A stretch of 36,164 nt of DNA, from positions 1 to 36,164 of the forward strand of contig DASVQA010000233.1 of NCBI GenBank assembly GCA_036389375.1. The letters run 5' to 3'. Each line of letters opens with the position of its first letter. The first letter of the stretch is position 1. Both the position numbers and the translations under genes were made by a program. Below are positions 15,868 to 25,893 of this stretch, piece by piece. A model generated the notes under the pieces. That model was not told the origin of the DNA and ran no database searches. It was given only the letters and a program-made list of their open reading frames with translations. The DNA is from QHXQ01 sp036389375 (lineage in GTDB: Bacteria; Acidobacteriota; Blastocatellia; Pyrinomonadales; Pyrinomonadaceae).

Positions 15868-16734
15868 ATGAGCACGAACGAGCAGCCCGCTTATCGTTAC
15901 CTCGTCGAAGCGCAAGCGGCGCAAGCGGCGCTGGCGACGCTCGCGGGCGAGCCGGTGCTCGGGCTGGACACAGAAACGTTCTGGGACAGGGGCACAAACC
16001 AGAACCGCGTCTCGCTCGTGCAGCTTGCGCCGCCTGCGGGCGAGGTGCTGGTCGTGGACGTGCAGGCGACGGGCGTAGAGGTCGTGCGCCCTCTGGTCGA
16101 GTCGCCCGCCGTGATGATGGCGGCGCACAACGCGCGCTTCGACGAGTTGGTGCTAATCGGCGCGGCGCTGCAACCGGCTTCCTTGATTGATACGCTGCGG
16201 CTTGCGCGCGTGGCGCTCAATCTGCCGTCCTACAGTCTGGCGGCGGTCGTCGCGCATCTCTTCGGCTGCGCGCTGGATAAGACGCTGCAACAGTCCAACT
16301 GGCGACGCCGCCCGTTGAGCCGCGCCCAACTACAGTATGCCGCGACCGACGCGTACATAACCCTGCACGTCTTCGACGAGCTAAAGCGGCGGCTGACGGC
16401 CGAGGGGCGTTGGGAGACGCAGGCGCGCGCCGCGATGATGACGGGCGCGGGGCCACGCGAGCCGCGCCGCCGCGTGAAACCCAAAACGCCGCCGCCGGTG
16501 TTGTCTGAAGAGGAGCGGCGTGTGGTCACGCGTTTGAAGAAATGGCGGCTGGAACGCGCGTTTGCCGAGCGCGTGCCGGCTTACATGATCTGCTCCGACC
16601 GCACGCTCGAAGTGCTCGCGCACGAACGCCCCGCGACGCTCGACGCGCTCAAAAACATCTATGGTCTCGGCGAATCTAAGGTCGCGCGCTTCGGCGCAGA
16701 CCTGCTCGCCGCGCTCCGCGATGCGTTCGTTTAG
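15868..16734 (+). CDS. rnd: RNase D-like 3'-5' exonuclease with HRDC domain
   Basis: DEDDy-family 3'-5' exoribonuclease, probably trimming structured RNA such as tRNA precursors. At 288 residues it is shorter than E. coli RNase D (about 375). Catalytic residues are D34 and E36 in LDTET, D92 in AHNARFDEL, and Y157/D161 in YAATD. A single HRDC nucleic-acid-binding domain covers about residues 218-285 (LKKWRLERAFAERVPAYMI ... IYGLGESKVARFG). E. coli RNase D has an extra C-terminal HRDC-like domain that is missing here. The start is chosen at ATG 15868 by homology; the ribosome binding site is weak. It converges on the DUF255 gene with only 14 bases between stops. Confidence 0.88.
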   Translation: MSTNEQPAYRYLVEAQAAQAALATLAGEPVLGLDTETFWDRGTNQNRVSLVQLAPPAGEVLVVDVQATGVEVVRPLVESPAVMMAAHNARFDELVLIGAALQPASLIDTLRLARVALNLPSYSLAAVVAHLFGCALDKTLQQSNWRRRPLSRAQLQYAATDAYITLHVFDELKRRLTAEGRWETQARAAMMTGAGPREPRRRVKPKTPPPVLSEEERRVVTRLKKWRLERAFAERVPAYMICSDRTLEVLAHERPATLDALKNIYGLGESKVARFGADLLAALRDAFV

Positions 16735-16748
16735 CTGCCCGCTCAAAC

Positions 16749-18812
<2,064 letters not shown>

Positions 18813-18869
18813 TATGCTCGTCCTTTCAGGGTTGCTTCGTGCGCCCATTCTAACCCGTGCGGCGTGGCT

Positions 18870-18897
18870 TAGACACTCGCTGCCGTTCTGTTATACT
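18870..18897 (+). promoter_or_regulatory. sigma-70-type promoter for ETF-QO
   Basis: TAGACA (18870-18875; five of six matches to TTGACA) and TATACT (18892-18897) are 16 bases apart. Transcription would start near 18904, about 70 bases before the chosen ATG at 18975. Confidence 0.6.
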
Positions 18898-18974
18898 CGC
18901 CTTAACTGAATGGTGATTCATTTTTCATGGAGGGCGCGGGCGCGGTCGTGACCCGGTGGCCCGCAGGAGTGTGC

Positions 18975-20684
18975 ATGGAGCGAGAGAGTTTAGCGATGGA
19001 CGTGGTGTTCGTCGGCGCTGGGCCGGCGAACCTGAGCGGCGCGCTGCATCTGGCGCGGCTGGTGAAAGAGCATAACGAGGCGGTCGCGGCGGGCACACGT
19101 GCAGGTAAACCGCTCGGCGAGATCGAGATCGGCGTGATTGAGAAGGGCGCATCGGTCGGCGCGCATATACTGTCGGGCGCGGTCATGGATCCGCGCGCGC
19201 TGCAAGAGTTGATCCCTGATTTTGTCGCCGCCGGTGCGCCGCTCGAAGCGCCGGTTAAAGAAGACTTCTTTCTGTACCTGACGAAGACGCGCGCCCTGCG
19301 TTCGCCCATCACGCCGCCGCCGCTGAAGAATCATGGTTATTACATCGTCTCTTTGAACAAGCTGACCGCGTGGCTGGGCGAACAGTGCGAAGCGGCGGGC
19401 GTCAACATCTTTCCCGAATTTCCCGGCGCAGAGATGCTCTACGACGAGCACGACCGCGTCGTCGGCGTCCGCACGGGCGACAAAGGCATTGACAAGGAAG
19501 GACGGCCGAAAGCGAACTTCGAGCCGGGCGTTGACCTGCTCGCCAAAGTCACTGTGCTGGGCGAAGGCCCGCGCGGCTCGCTCACCAAGCAACTGTCGCA
19601 GCGGCTGCATCTGAATGAGGGGCGCGAGCCGCAGGTTTACAGTCTGGGCGTGAAAGAGTTGTGGGAGTTGCCGGACGACCGTTACCCGGCTGGGCGCGTC
19701 ACGCACACGCTCGGGTATCCGTCCGATCCGCACACGTATGGCGGCGGCTGGATTTACGGGCTGCAAAATCGCATCGTCAATCTCGGCTACGTCACAGGGC
19801 TTGACTACCACGACCCGCTGCTCGACCCGCACGCCGAGTTTCAACGCTTCAAACAACACCCGTTCGTCGCCAAACTGCTCGGAGGCGGCAAGCTGTTGCG
19901 TTACGGCGCAAAGACCATCGCCGCCGGTGGCTATCACGCCATGCCGCGACTCTACGCCGACGGCGTGTTGCTCGTCGGCGACTGCGCGGGCTTTCTCAAC
20001 TCGCAAAGATTGAAAGGCATCCACACCGCGATTAAAAGTGGCATGCTCGCCGCCGAGACGATCTTCGCGGCGCTCGTTGCGGACGATTATTCGGCCACGC
20101 AACTGAAACGCTACGAGGAGTTGGTCGAGGCGAGTTGGATCATGCTGGAGCTACGCCGCGTGCGCAATTTTCATGCGGGCTTCAAGCGCGGGCGCTGGCT
20201 GGGGATGGCGAACGCGGGGCTGCAATTCATCACGGGCGGTCGCTCGTGGGGTCTGTTCGACCGCGCCAGTGCCGAGCCGGGGCACGAAGCCATGCGCAAA
20301 CTCGCAGACTACGGTTACAAGGGCGATGCGCCGGAGCAGCGTTACAACGGCTTGCGCTTCGACGGCAAGCTGACCTTCAACAAGTTGACCGACGTTTATC
20401 ACGCGGCGGTCGGGCACGACGAAGATCAACCGGCGCACCTGCACGTCCTTGACACCAACATCTGCTCGACGCGCTGCGCTGAAGAGTACGGCAATCCGTG
20501 TCAGCGTTTCTGTCCGGCCGCTGTCTACGAAATGGTGGACGACGGCGCGACGGGGCGGCGGCGCTTACAGATCAACTTCTCCAACTGCGTCCACTGTAAG
20601 ACGTGCGACATCATGGATCCTTACCAGATCATCAACTGGGTCACGCCCGAAGGCGGTGGCGGGCCGGACTACAAAAACCTGTAG
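18975..20684 (+). CDS. electron transfer flavoprotein-quinone oxidoreductase (ETF-QO)
   Basis: Membrane-associated flavo-iron-sulfur enzyme passing electrons from reduced ETF (fatty-acid and amino-acid oxidation) to the quinone pool. Length is 569 residues from ATG 18975, chosen because AGGAG stands six bases upstream; the frame is open to 18927 without a ribosome binding site. The FAD-binding motif is VGAGPA (13-18). Other family blocks are GAHILSGAVMDPRAL, GEGPRGSLTKQL, GDCAGFLN and LKGIHTAIKSGMLAAE. The C-terminal 4Fe-4S domain has C513 (FCPA) and C538/C541/C544 (CVHCKTC), with further cysteines at 497, 501 and 509. It ends in the typical PEGGGGPDY. The electron-donor ETF genes are not in this window. 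Confidence 0.95.
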   Translation: MERESLAMDVVFVGAGPANLSGALHLARLVKEHNEAVAAGTRAGKPLGEIEIGVIEKGASVGAHILSGAVMDPRALQELIPDFVAAGAPLEAPVKEDFFLYLTKTRALRSPITPPPLKNHGYYIVSLNKLTAWLGEQCEAAGVNIFPEFPGAEMLYDEHDRVVGVRTGDKGIDKEGRPKANFEPGVDLLAKVTVLGEGPRGSLTKQLSQRLHLNEGREPQVYSLGVKELWELPDDRYPAGRVTHTLGYPSDPHTYGGGWIYGLQNRIVNLGYVTGLDYHDPLLDPHAEFQRFKQHPFVAKLLGGGKLLRYGAKTIAAGGYHAMPRLYADGVLLVGDCAGFLNSQRLKGIHTAIKSGMLAAETIFAALVADDYSATQLKRYEELVEASWIMLELRRVRNFHAGFKRGRWLGMANAGLQFITGGRSWGLFDRASAEPGHEAMRKLADYGYKGDAPEQRYNGLRFDGKLTFNKLTDVYHAAVGHDEDQPAHLHVLDTNICSTRCAEEYGNPCQRFCPAAVYEMVDDGATGRRRLQINFSNCVHCKTCDIMDPYQIINWVTPEGGGGPDYKNL

Positions 20685-20717
20685 CAGCCAAGCAAGACGC
20701 GGCGCGGGCAAAAACGG

Positions 20718-20789
20718 CGAAGCCACGCGCAGGGAACACGGAGCAAGACGAGATCGCTCGTCACTTCGTGTCCCTTGCGCGTGGCTTCG
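20718..20789. repeat. long imperfect inverted repeat between ETF-QO and rpoZ
   Basis: The left arm 20718-20752 and right arm 20757-20789 pair over about 33 bp with a 4-base loop (ATCG). The outer 14 positions (beginning CGAAGCCACGCGCA) are exact, and the inner part has two one-base gaps and a few mismatches. It sits between two convergent genes and could terminate both, though no T-run is present. The word AAGCCACGCG links it to the element at 12293-12370; it has no heptad period. Confidence 0.8.
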
Positions 20790-20815
20790 TCGTGAAAGCT
20801 GCCTGACCCGCCCGC

Positions 20816-21046
20816 TTACTCTTTGGGTATGAGTGTAAAAGTAATTTTGCCCTGCTGCACTTCTTCGAGGGCGATGCGAGTGGGCTTGTGGCGCTGTGAT
20901 TCAAGCTCGATGCGCGGGCGCGCCCCGCGTTGCAGTTGCTTGCTGCGCTGCGCGGCCACGATGATCATGCGGTACTTCGAGTCAATCGCCGGCTGCTCGG
21001 TCGCGGGTTCTGCGTGCTCTACTGGTTCTGATTTTGCTTTGGACAT
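20816..21046 (-). CDS. rpoZ: DNA-directed RNA polymerase omega subunit
   Basis: Small subunit that helps assemble and stabilise RNA polymerase. From ATG 21046 it has 76 residues; TTG 21058 in the same frame would add four. The core SKYRMIIVAAQRSKQLQRGA and the following KPTRIALEEVQQGKI match the omega family, where most homologues have the helix RY-LV--AA-RARQL. It follows yicC and gmk, a common bacterial order. No good Shine-Dalgarno is seen. A G/C palindrome (21062-21074) lies 15 bases upstream of the start. Confidence 0.9.
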   Translation of the reverse strand: MSKAKSEPVEHAEPATEQPAIDSKYRMIIVAAQRSKQLQRGARPRIELESQRHKPTRIALEEVQQGKITFTLIPKE

Positions 21047-21118
21047 ATCGTTTATCAATCAGGCCCGCCGGGCCAAATATCATTATTCCCAAGATTGACG
21101 GGGGGCGCAAGTTGCCGC

Positions 21119-21137
21119 GACCGGCTGAAGGCCGGTC
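21119..21137 (-). other. hairpin at the end of gmk
   Basis: GACCGGC and GCCGGTC are perfect 7-bp complements around a 5-base loop and overlap the gmk stop codon. No T-run follows on the minus strand, so full termination is unlikely. It may slow polymerase or protect the upstream mRNA end before rpoZ. Confidence 0.45.
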
Positions 21138-21807
21138 AGGTCGCCTGCGCAAAACTTGCGATGACGCGACGGGCCAGCGCCTCCTGCCGGCGGCGCTCGG
21201 CGCGCGCAGCATAAACGACCGCCGCGAGTTGGGCCGCCGCGCGTTCGACCTCGTCGTTTAGAATCACGTAATCAAAGTCGCGGTAGTGTTTGATCTCTTC
21301 GCGCGCGTTGCGCAGCCGCAGCGCAAGGTCGGCGAGGCTCTCGGACTTGCGCGCGATCAGGCGCACGCGCAGCACTTCGTAAGACGGCGGCATGATGAAG
21401 ATGCTCACCGCTTCAATCTGCAACTGCCGGACGGCCGTTGCGCCCTGCACGTCTATCTCAAGGATCACGTCGCGCCCGGCACTCAGTTCGGCGGCAACGG
21501 CCGTGCGCGACGTGCCGTAGAAGTGGCCGTGTACCGTCGCCCATTCCAGAAACTCGCCCTGCGCGCGCGCGGCGCTGAACTCTTCGGGCGTGGCGAAATG
21601 ATAATGGACGCCGTGCTGCTCGCCCGTGCGCGGCGCGCGCGTCGTCCAAGAGACGGAGTAGCCGAGGCCCGGCACGGTGGGCAGGATGCGACGAATAAGC
21701 GTGCCTTTGCCACCGCCCGACGGCGAACTGATGACAAACAAGATGCCGCGCTCGTCCGGTGCTTGGTCGGACGGCGCGGGCTGGGCCTCAACTGGTTCGT
21801 CACTCAA
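21136..21807 (-). CDS. gmk: guanylate kinase
   Basis: Phosphorylates GMP to GDP using ATP. From TTG 21807 it has 223 residues. The P-loop reads SSPSGGGKGT (K34). GMP-binding blocks are SWTTRAPRTGEQHGVHYHF and EFLEWATVHGHFYGTS, followed by DVILEIDVQGA and the lid region RL-ARKSESLADLALRL. The start is uncertain: GTG 21837 is open too, but its first residues are a shifted reading of the yicC end. TTG 21807 has AGGTG eight bases upstream and overlaps the yicC stop (21802-21800), so translation is probably coupled. Confidence 0.93.
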   Translation of the reverse strand: MSDEPVEAQPAPSDQAPDERGILFVISSPSGGGKGTLIRRILPTVPGLGYSVSWTTRAPRTGEQHGVHYHFATPEEFSAARAQGEFLEWATVHGHFYGTSRTAVAAELSAGRDVILEIDVQGATAVRQLQIEAVSIFIMPPSYEVLRVRLIARKSESLADLALRLRNAREEIKHYRDFDYVILNDEVERAAAQLAAVVYAARAERRRQEALARRVIASFAQAT

Positions 21808-22684
21808 CGTTCTGCACCTGCTCGCGCAGTTTCTCACCTTCCGCCTTGATGATGAGCGCGGCCTCTTTCACCGCCAGATCGGTGGCTTTGGAGAGCACCG
21901 TGTTGGCTTCGCGGTTCAACTCTTGCAACAGGAAGTCGAGCCGCTTGCCCACCTCGCCTGTGCTATCAATGCTGGCGCGAAACTGCTGGACGTGGCTGCG
22001 CAGCCGCGCCAACTCTTCCGTGATGTCGCTGCGGTCGGCGAGATAAGCGACCTCCTGCGCGAGTCGCCCCTGATCGAGTTCCGCGATCTGAAGCCCGTCG
22101 CGCGCGAGCAGTTCGCTGATGCGCCGTTGCAGCCGCGCCCGATAGTTTTCCACCATCCCGGCGGCGACCGTTTCGATAACGGGGACTTGCGCCTCAATTG
22201 AATCGAGCCGCGCGTGCATCTCGGCGGCGAGCGCCGCGCCCTCCTGCTCGCGCATCCGGTTGAGATCGCCGAGCGCCGCGTCAAGCGCCTGCCCGATGGC
22301 TGTGGTCATCTCTTCGGTCAGCCCGCCATTGCGGATCGGCTGCATCGCGCCGGGCAGACGCGCCAGCACGTTCACATCAGGTTCACCCGTGAGCGCGAAC
22401 TCCTGCTGCAACTCGCGCATCGCCGCGACGAAGCCCGCGACGAGCGGCCGGTTGATCTCGTAAGACACGTCGTCCGAACGGTCGAGCGCAACGTTCACGT
22501 CCACGCGCCCGCGCGACAACTGCTCGCCGATGCGCCGCCGCACCTGTGCCTCCACGCTGGCGAGGTCTGCGCCGAGCCGCAGATGCACGTCCAAAAAACG
22601 GTTGTTGACGGTCTTCAGATCGACCGCCACGCTAAACCGCTCGCCCGCCGCCGAACCGCGTCCGAATCCGGTCATTGACTTCAT
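21800..22684 (-). CDS. yicC: YicC/YloC family endoribonuclease
   Basis: Length is 294 residues and full length. The N-terminus MKSMTGFGRG and the blocks VDLKTVNNRFLDVHLRLG, EVAYLADRSDITEELARLRSH and GKRLDFLLQELNREANTVLSKA are diagnostic of the YicC/YloC family, whose members have been shown to cleave RNA. The family is often next to gmk and rpoZ, as here. A heptad-armed inverted repeat directly precedes the ATG, so no conventional Shine-Dalgarno is visible. Translation may depend on the folded leader or on coupling to the upstream exporter gene, which ends inside the same repeat. Confidence 0.92.
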   Translation of the reverse strand: MKSMTGFGRGSAAGERFSVAVDLKTVNNRFLDVHLRLGADLASVEAQVRRRIGEQLSRGRVDVNVALDRSDDVSYEINRPLVAGFVAAMRELQQEFALTGEPDVNVLARLPGAMQPIRNGGLTEEMTTAIGQALDAALGDLNRMREQEGAALAAEMHARLDSIEAQVPVIETVAAGMVENYRARLQRRISELLARDGLQIAELDQGRLAQEVAYLADRSDITEELARLRSHVQQFRASIDSTGEVGKRLDFLLQELNREANTVLSKATDLAVKEAALIIKAEGEKLREQVQNVE

Positions 22685-22690
22685 AGCAGG

Positions 22691-22773
22691 AAGTAACCAG
22701 TAGTCAGTAGTCAGTAGTCAGTAGAGGACATTTGCTTTGCTACTGGCTACCGGCTACTGACTACTGGCTACTT
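22691..22773. repeat. heptad-armed inverted repeat between the msbA-like gene and yicC
   Basis: The left arm (22691-22724) contains GTAACCA, then GTAGTCA three times. The right arm (22740-22773) contains CTACTGG, CTACCGG, CTACTGA and CTACTGG. The 34-base arms are complementary at 30 positions with a 15-base loop. The last residues of the msbA-like protein (SSQ) and its TAG stop are coded by the right arm, and the left arm ends seven bases before the yicC start codon. This is the clearest example in the window. Confidence 0.9.
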
Positions 22774-24578
22774 ATCGTCACCTCCTCCTCTTCGTCTGCG
22801 AATTGCAGTTCATAGAGTCGCTTGTATGTGCCGCTTTGGGCGAGCAGTTCGGCGTGGCGGCCGGATTCGACGATGCGCCCGCGTTCGATGACGACGATTA
22901 TGTTGGCGCGGCGAATGGTCGAGAGCCGGTGCGCGATGACGATGGCCGTGCGATTCTGCATCAGGTTGGCGAGCGCCTGTTGCACCAGCCGCTCCGATTC
23001 CGTGTCGAGCGCGGAGGTCGCTTCGTCGAGCACGAGCACGGAGGCGTCCGCCAGCACGGCGCGGGCGATGGCAAGGCGTTGGCGCTGCCCGCCCGACAGG
23101 AAGATGCCGCGCTCGCCCACGATGGTGTCGTAACCGTGCGGCAACTCCTTGATGAAATCGTGCGCGAAGGCGACGCGTGCGGCCTCTTCTATCTCGCGGT
23201 CAGACGCATCGGGCCGGCTGTAGGAGATGTTGTAACGCACGGTGTCGTTAAAGAGCACCGTCTCTTGTGTGACGATGGCGAGTTGGGCGCGCAGGGAAGC
23301 GAGCCGCGCATCGCGCAAGTCCGTGCCGTCCCAGAAGACCGCGCCTTCGGTCGGATCGTGAAAGCGCGGGATCAGTTTCGTCAGCGTTGATTTACCGCCG
23401 CCCGATTCGCCCACGAGCGCCACAACCTGCCCCGCCGGAATACGCAAAGAGACATGGCGCAGCACGGCGCGCTCCTCGTTCGCGTAGTTGAACGACACGG
23501 CGCGCAACTCGATCTCTTGCCTGAGCGGCGCAAGCGTGCGCGCGTCCGGCTTCTCCTTCATCTCCACGCCCTCGTCCATTACCTCCCAGACGTGCCGCGC
23601 GGCGGCAATCGCCACTTCCAGCGCGTTGTGCAGGCGCGAGAGTTTGCGCATCGGATCGTAGGACGAGAAGAGGAAGAAGAGGAACGTGAGGAACTGCGCC
23701 GCGTTCATGCGCCCCGCCATGATCTCGCGCTGCCCGAAATAGAGCAGCACGGCGACCGCGATCACGCCGAGCATCTCGATGGTCGGCGGCGCAAACCCCG
23801 TGATCTTCGAGGCGCGCAGATTCGCCCGCATGATCTGGCGCGCCACGCGGGCGAAGCGCCCTTGCTCACGCTCCTCTGCGCGATAGGCTTTGACGATGGT
23901 CTGATTCGCCAGCGCCTCCTGTGCCGTGTCCACGAGTTGCTGGCTGCCTTCGTAAGCGTCGCGCGCGAGGTTGCGCAAGGAGCGGCCGAACTTCGCCGTC
24001 AGCCACGCGATGACGGGCGCGATGAGGAGCGAGCCGAGCGTGAGTCGCCATGAAAAATAGAACGAGGCGGCGAGAAAGGCGACGAGCGCAAAACTCTCGC
24101 GCAGCATGTCGCGCAAGGTGCTGGTGACGGCCGCTTCAATCGCGGCGGCCGAAGAGACGAGGCGCGAGACGAGGTAGTTCGTGCGGTGGCGCTCGAAAAA
24201 ATCGGCCGACTGCTTCAACAGGTGCGCGTACAAATCCTGCCGCAGTTGCAGCACGGATTCCTGACCGATGCGCGCCATCAGATAGGTGGAGAAGTATTCG
24301 GCGATGCCTTTGGTGATGGTGAAGACGATGAGCAGGACGGCGATGGTGCGCCACGCGGCGTAGCCGGAAGCGGGGATCAGGTGTTGGAGCGAAAAGAGCG
24401 TCTCGGTGCGCCGCCCGCCCGTGCCCTGCGCGCCGTTCAAAGCTTGATCGAAGATGGGCACGACGAGCGCATTGGTGGCGCTTTGCAGCGCCGCGCCCGC
24501 GAGCATCGCAACGGTGGCAAGCGTAAACTTACCCCAATGAGGTTTGAGGTAGGCTAAGAGTCGCCGCAGGTCTCGCAT
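22761..24578 (-). CDS. ABC exporter, MsbA/lipid-flippase-like (fused TMD-NBD)
   Basis: Homodimeric ABC exporter. Length is 605 residues: about six transmembrane helices over 1-330, then a nucleotide-binding domain. Walker A is GESGGGKST (390-398). The Q-loop is VTQETVLFNDTV, the signature LSGGQRQR, Walker B VLVLDEATSALD and the H-loop IAHRLST. Sequence style is that of MsbA-type lipid A-core flippases, but multidrug exporters of the same architecture cannot be excluded. It heads an operon with yicC, gmk and rpoZ behind a good sigma-70 promoter. Its final codons and stop lie in a heptad repeat, so the C-terminal tail has probably been altered by that element. Confidence 0.9.
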   Translation of the reverse strand: MRDLRRLLAYLKPHWGKFTLATVAMLAGAALQSATNALVVPIFDQALNGAQGTGGRRTETLFSLQHLIPASGYAAWRTIAVLLIVFTITKGIAEYFSTYLMARIGQESVLQLRQDLYAHLLKQSADFFERHRTNYLVSRLVSSAAAIEAAVTSTLRDMLRESFALVAFLAASFYFSWRLTLGSLLIAPVIAWLTAKFGRSLRNLARDAYEGSQQLVDTAQEALANQTIVKAYRAEEREQGRFARVARQIMRANLRASKITGFAPPTIEMLGVIAVAVLLYFGQREIMAGRMNAAQFLTFLFFLFSSYDPMRKLSRLHNALEVAIAAARHVWEVMDEGVEMKEKPDARTLAPLRQEIELRAVSFNYANEERAVLRHVSLRIPAGQVVALVGESGGGKSTLTKLIPRFHDPTEGAVFWDGTDLRDARLASLRAQLAIVTQETVLFNDTVRYNISYSRPDASDREIEEAARVAFAHDFIKELPHGYDTIVGERGIFLSGGQRQRLAIARAVLADASVLVLDEATSALDTESERLVQQALANLMQNRTAIVIAHRLSTIRRANIIVVIERGRIVESGRHAELLAQSGTYKRLYELQFADEEEEVTISSQ

Positions 24579-24648
24579 CTTTTCACGCGTATCGTTGCTG
24601 CTTCAAGTGCTGCGCAGAGGAAGTTTTCGTAAACCTACTAAGGCAGAG

Positions 24649-24678
24649 ACTATACGGACAGGCGTTGCGGGGCGTCAA
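24649..24678 (-). promoter_or_regulatory. sigma-70 promoter for msbA-yicC-gmk-rpoZ
   Basis: Reading leftwards, TTGACG (24678-24673) and TATAGT (24654-24649) are 18 bases apart, each matching consensus at five of six positions. Transcription would start near 24642, about 64 bases before the exporter ATG. It is the best promoter match in the window. Confidence 0.75.
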
Positions 24679-24725
24679 GGCATGGGGTCTTGCCCTTTTC
24701 GCTTTTACGAGCTTACTATTCCGGA

Positions 24726-24980
24726 GTGAATGTTGAAGAAACCGTCAGGTTTATCCTTGACCAGCAAGCCCAACTGACCGCGACCGTCAGGCAACTAGCG
24801 CAGAAGGTTGATCGCTTAACTGATAAAGTTGATCGCACGGCCGATAGTGTAATTGCGCTGCTGGCCATTGCGGAGATTCACGACCGCGAAATAAAAGAGA
24901 CGGATGAACGTCTGAGTGCTTTGATAAATACGGTCGAGCGATTAAGCAGTGAACGTAGAAACGGCCGCGCGGATGCTTGA
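24726..24980 (+). CDS. small coiled-coil protein (hypothetical)
   Basis: From GTG 24726 it has 84 residues (MNVEETVRFILDQQAQLTA...). A frame from TTG 24690 would add 12 less plausible residues. The whole chain is helical with heptad spacing (LTATVRQLAQKVDRLTDKVDRTADSV, then ERLSALINTVERL), predicting a dimeric or trimeric coiled coil. It has no membrane segment and no Cys. I recall similar 'MNVE-T--FIL--QA' proteins as common uncharacterised genes in Acidobacteriota and Cyanobacteria. The region is less GC-rich than its neighbours, which may point to a different history. It is divergent from the msbA operon and its function is unknown. Confidence 0.6.
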   Translation: MNVEETVRFILDQQAQLTATVRQLAQKVDRLTDKVDRTADSVIALLAIAEIHDREIKETDERLSALINTVERLSSERRNGRADA

Positions 24981-25082
24981 GCCGCCGCAATTCCGATCAC
25001 TCGCCTCTGCGTAGCTGAAGCGCCTCATATCAAGCAAAGCCACAAGATCGCAAGCGCCCGGCCAAGTTCAGCCTTTTCCGCT

Positions 25083-25109
25083 TTGCCCTGCGGCCGTTTG
25101 GCCTATAAT
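25083..25109 (+). promoter_or_regulatory. sigma-70-type promoter for the OmpR-type regulator
   Basis: A perfect TATAAT stands at 25104-25109. The -35 is poor (TTGCCC at 25083-25088, 15-base spacer, or TTTGCC one base earlier). Transcription would start near 25116, leaving a leader of about 75 bases before GTG 25192. Confidence 0.5.
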
Positions 25110-25191
25110 GTGCGCAAACGTCTTTCGCAGTTAACGCGCGGCCGCCGCAGAGCGGCAGCAGCCTGCACGACAAGGGGACACTGAATCTTCC

Positions 25192-25893
25192 GTGAAGCAT
25201 AAAATCCTGATTGTAGACGACGACGAGAGCCTGCGCCCGCTCTTGGCGGGCTACCTGCGCCGTGCCGGCTACGAAGTTGAAGAACGCGAGAGCGCCGAAG
25301 ACGCGCTGCCGTTGGCGCTCAACGGCCAGTACGACTGTTTTATCTTCGACGTGACGATGCCGGGCATGACGGGGCTTGAGTTGATGCGCCGCCTGCGCGA
25401 GCGCGACGTGCAGACGCCCGGCATGTTCCTGACCGCGCACGGCGAGATCGACGCCAAGGTCGCGGGCTTTCAAGCCGGCGCGGACGATTATCTGGCCAAG
25501 CCGTTCGACCCGCGCGAACTTGAGTTGCGCGTTGAGGCGCTCCTGCGCCGGGCGAGCCGCGCGCCCGCCGATGGCGACGACGACAAGCACCGCATTCAGA
25601 TGGGCGAGTTGGTCATTGATAAGCGCCGGCACGAGGTTACGCTCAATGGTCAGCCCGTCGATCTCACGCCGCTTGAGTTCCAGATTCTCGAACGGCTGGC
25701 GAGCGAACCCGGCCGCGCATGGTCGCGCAACGACCTGCTCGATCAGGTGTGGAGCACGGACTACGAGGGCTATCAACGCAACGTCGATCCGCACATTAAC
25801 CGTCTGCGCCAGAAGATCGAATCCGACCCGAAGAACCCGCGCTACGTCCTGACCGTGCGCGGCGTCGGGTACAAACTTAATGACGCCTTATGA
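25192..25893 (+). CDS. OmpR/PhoB-type response regulator (orphan)
   Basis: DNA-binding response regulator of 233 residues starting at GTG (KHKILIVDDDESLRPLL). The receiver domain has acidic pocket D9-D11, phospho-acceptor D53 (FIFDVTMPGMTG) and the conserved Lys in DDYLAKPFDP. A winged-helix DNA-binding domain covers about 135-230, with the typical LTPLEFQILERLA ... WSRNDLLDQVW ... VDPHINRLRQKIE ... VRGVGYKL. No histidine kinase is adjacent, so the partner is elsewhere. An AAGGGG sequence lies a little far upstream, about 15 bases. Its TGA overlaps the ATG of the secreted beta-propeller gene, suggesting co-translation. Confidence 0.92.
   Translation: MKHKILIVDDDESLRPLLAGYLRRAGYEVEERESAEDALPLALNGQYDCFIFDVTMPGMTGLELMRRLRERDVQTPGMFLTAHGEIDAKVAGFQAGADDYLAKPFDPRELELRVEALLRRASRAPADGDDDKHRIQMGELVIDKRRHEVTLNGQPVDLTPLEFQILERLASEPGRAWSRNDLLDQVWSTDYEGYQRNVDPHINRLRQKIESDPKNPRYVLTVRGVGYKLNDAL

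Noticed and set aside
18990..20102. 370-residue frame antisense to ETF-QO
   Set aside because: It mirrors the strongly conserved ETF-QO frame with no recognisable motif or ribosome binding site.
22691..22773. CRISPR array suspected from repeated GTAGTCA units
   Set aside because: The units are contiguous seven-base repeats without spacers and face a complementary array; no cas genes are nearby.
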